Source of the DNA: Acidobacteriaceae bacterium
Lineage (GTDB): Bacteria > Acidobacteriota > Terriglobia > Terriglobales > Acidobacteriaceae
NCBI GenBank assembly: GCA_030040115.1
Contig: JASHUH010000327.1
Coordinates: forward strand, 1 to 5,791
Reading direction: 5' to 3'
Length of the DNA: 5,791 nucleotides
Notes under the pieces: generated by a model
Seen by the model: only the letters and a program-made list of their open reading frames with translations
Database searches by the model: none
Told to the model about the DNA's origin: nothing
Shown here: piece by piece, positions 5,215 through 5,791 of the stretch
How the letters are laid out: each line of letters opens with the position of its first letter
Numbering within the stretch: the stretch's first letter is position 1
Program-made: the position numbers and the translations under genes

Positions 5215-5232
5215 TGTAAACGGAGGTTTACA
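5215..5232. promoter_or_regulatory. Operator-like 18-bp inverted repeat
   Basis: TGTAAACGGAGGTTTACA has perfect 7-bp AT-rich arms around a GGAG centre. It lies between the two small-gene units, about 40 bp upstream of the TTG of the 41-codon ORF and about 150 bp upstream of copy A. Arm length, spacing and contrast with the GC-rich surroundings fit a dimeric transcription-factor site. The regulator is unknown. Confidence 0.45.
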
Positions 5233-5424
5233 GACGCACAGCCACACACCGGCTTTGTATACACCACCACTTTTGAGGGATCCGGCGCGACTCCCGCTCA
5301 AGATAGTTTTGTCGAGCTATGCGCTCTCCGCAGGTTTGGCGTTCGCATTGACTGCGGTTTCTCTGCTCCCCGCACTGCTGGCCGGAAAAATGAGCGGACC
5401 GCCACCGGGGGGAAATGCCTCGGT

Positions 5425-5691
5425 TTACCGGAGAAAGCGGAAAAGATTCCAAATTCCGCAAACCGCAACGGCAAATGCTGCCTCCAACGCGAGTGCCCAT
5501 GCAGTTCCCACCAGGCAGCTTCCTCCCTCTGGATCGGATCGGGAGCCATACCGGACTTCATGGCCCTCCGATCCGGAAAAATCCACTACTCTGCATACCA
5601 GACTTGCCCTTACGGGAGCGGAAAGCTTGGCCGCTTCGCCGAAAAACATCAGCTCCTCGACCTCTACATCTTCAAAAGCTCTGCTCGACAT
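5425..5691 (-). CDS. Small C-terminal membrane protein, unknown function, copy B
   Basis: This 88-residue protein is the paralogue of the product of 4792-5061. It has the same plan: a variable N-terminal 25 residues of identical length, PVRASLVCRV (26-35), a short variable segment, then one membrane helix (about 62-87) starting with GTAWALALEAA and ending WNLFRFLR. The conserved intramembrane Glu (70) and Cys33 are kept. The frame stays open to the right edge of the window, but ATG 5691 is chosen because it aligns exactly with the first residue of copy A and has GGGGAG nine bases upstream. A TAG ending another possible frame lies 17 bp before the start, so it may be the second gene of an operon entering from the right. 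Function unknown. Confidence 0.78.
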   Translation of the reverse strand: MSSRAFEDVEVEELMFFGEAAKLSAPVRASLVCRVVDFSGSEGHEVRYGSRSDPEGGSCLVGTAWALALEAAFAVAVCGIWNLFRFLR

Positions 5692-5708
5692 AGACCGACT
5701 CTCCCCAA

Positions 5709-5791
5709 CTAACCCATCGGCAGATACCGGCTTTCCGTGAGTTCCGGAAGCAACATCGAAATGAGCCGCCAAGCTCGTTCGATGACGAAAT
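5709..5791 (-). CDS. Possible 3' end of a gene entering from the right edge
   Basis: A minus-strand frame open at the right edge gives 26 codons, starting FVIERAWRLISMLLPELT and ending RYLPMG before a TAG at 5711-5709. The amphipathic, Leu-rich composition looks protein-like, and the stop falls 17 bp before copy B with the GGGGAG ribosome site between them. The fragment is too short to identify. An N-terminal extension of copy B in another frame is the competing reading. Confidence 0.3.
   Translation of the reverse strand, partial: FVIERAWRLISMLLPELTESRYLPMG

Noticed and set aside
5215..5232. BirA (biotin) operator
   Set aside because: The half-sites resemble TTGTAAACC/GGTTTACAA, but the known site has about 14-16 bp between halves and here there are four. 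No biotin gene is nearby.
5204..5740. Plus-strand 178-codon frame with a hydrophobic segment, antisense to copy B
   Set aside because: The minus-strand copy B shows codon-level conservation with copy A, which explains the open frame opposite it. The plus-strand product resembles no family I recognise and is low-complexity in its second half.
1..5791. CRISPR array, insertion sequence, tRNA or rRNA
   Set aside because: No regularly spaced repeats, transposase motifs, cloverleaf or rRNA-like sequence were seen.

Overview
The window is GC-rich and densely coded. Three features together suggest a soil-type Acidobacteriota (Terriglobia-like) genome: a Pro-rich lipoprotein with W-x-P-G-x-W repeats, a TPR protein with a long Ala/Pro/Ser-rich linker, and Asp-dependent prepilin peptidases with intact zinc-cysteine motifs. 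This assignment is inference; no rRNA or tRNA is visible to anchor it.

Layout. Bases 1-579 (minus) hold the first 193 codons of a prepilin peptidase that runs off the left edge. Next come a small SET-domain methyltransferase-like gene (727-1221, minus) and, divergent from it across a 90-bp gap with a perfect 13-bp tandem repeat, a secreted or lipid-anchored TPR protein (1312-2031, plus). A second, complete prepilin peptidase (2137-3048, minus) converges on the TPR gene. It is clearly paralogous to the first, so a SET/TPR pair sits between two direct copies of a pilD-type gene. Bases 3049-3563 are gene-poor and hold a cluster of short perfect palindromes. Bases 3564-4535 (minus) encode a YXWGXW-repeat lipoprotein with hairpin-forming repeats near both ends.

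The right-hand third (4546-5791) has no recognisable large gene. It carries two small minus-strand genes, 4792-5061 and 5425-5691, encoding paralogous 89- and 88-residue proteins with one C-terminal membrane segment. Their conserved blocks differ mostly by synonymous third-base changes, so both are real genes under protein-level selection. The first overlaps by 13 bp the end of a possible 41-codon ORF. The second follows the possible 3' end of another gene entering from the right edge. An 18-bp operator-like inverted repeat lies between the two units.

How the genes might work together: the prepilin peptidases process type IV pilin or type II secretion pseudopilin precursors at the inner membrane. 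The TPR and YXWGXW proteins are exported envelope proteins. The SET protein is cytoplasmic, with a very basic tail. No operon clearly joins all of these. The strongest points for a second look are the conserved small-membrane-protein pair, the SET protein with a complete post-SET zinc site, and the duplicated prepilin peptidase.
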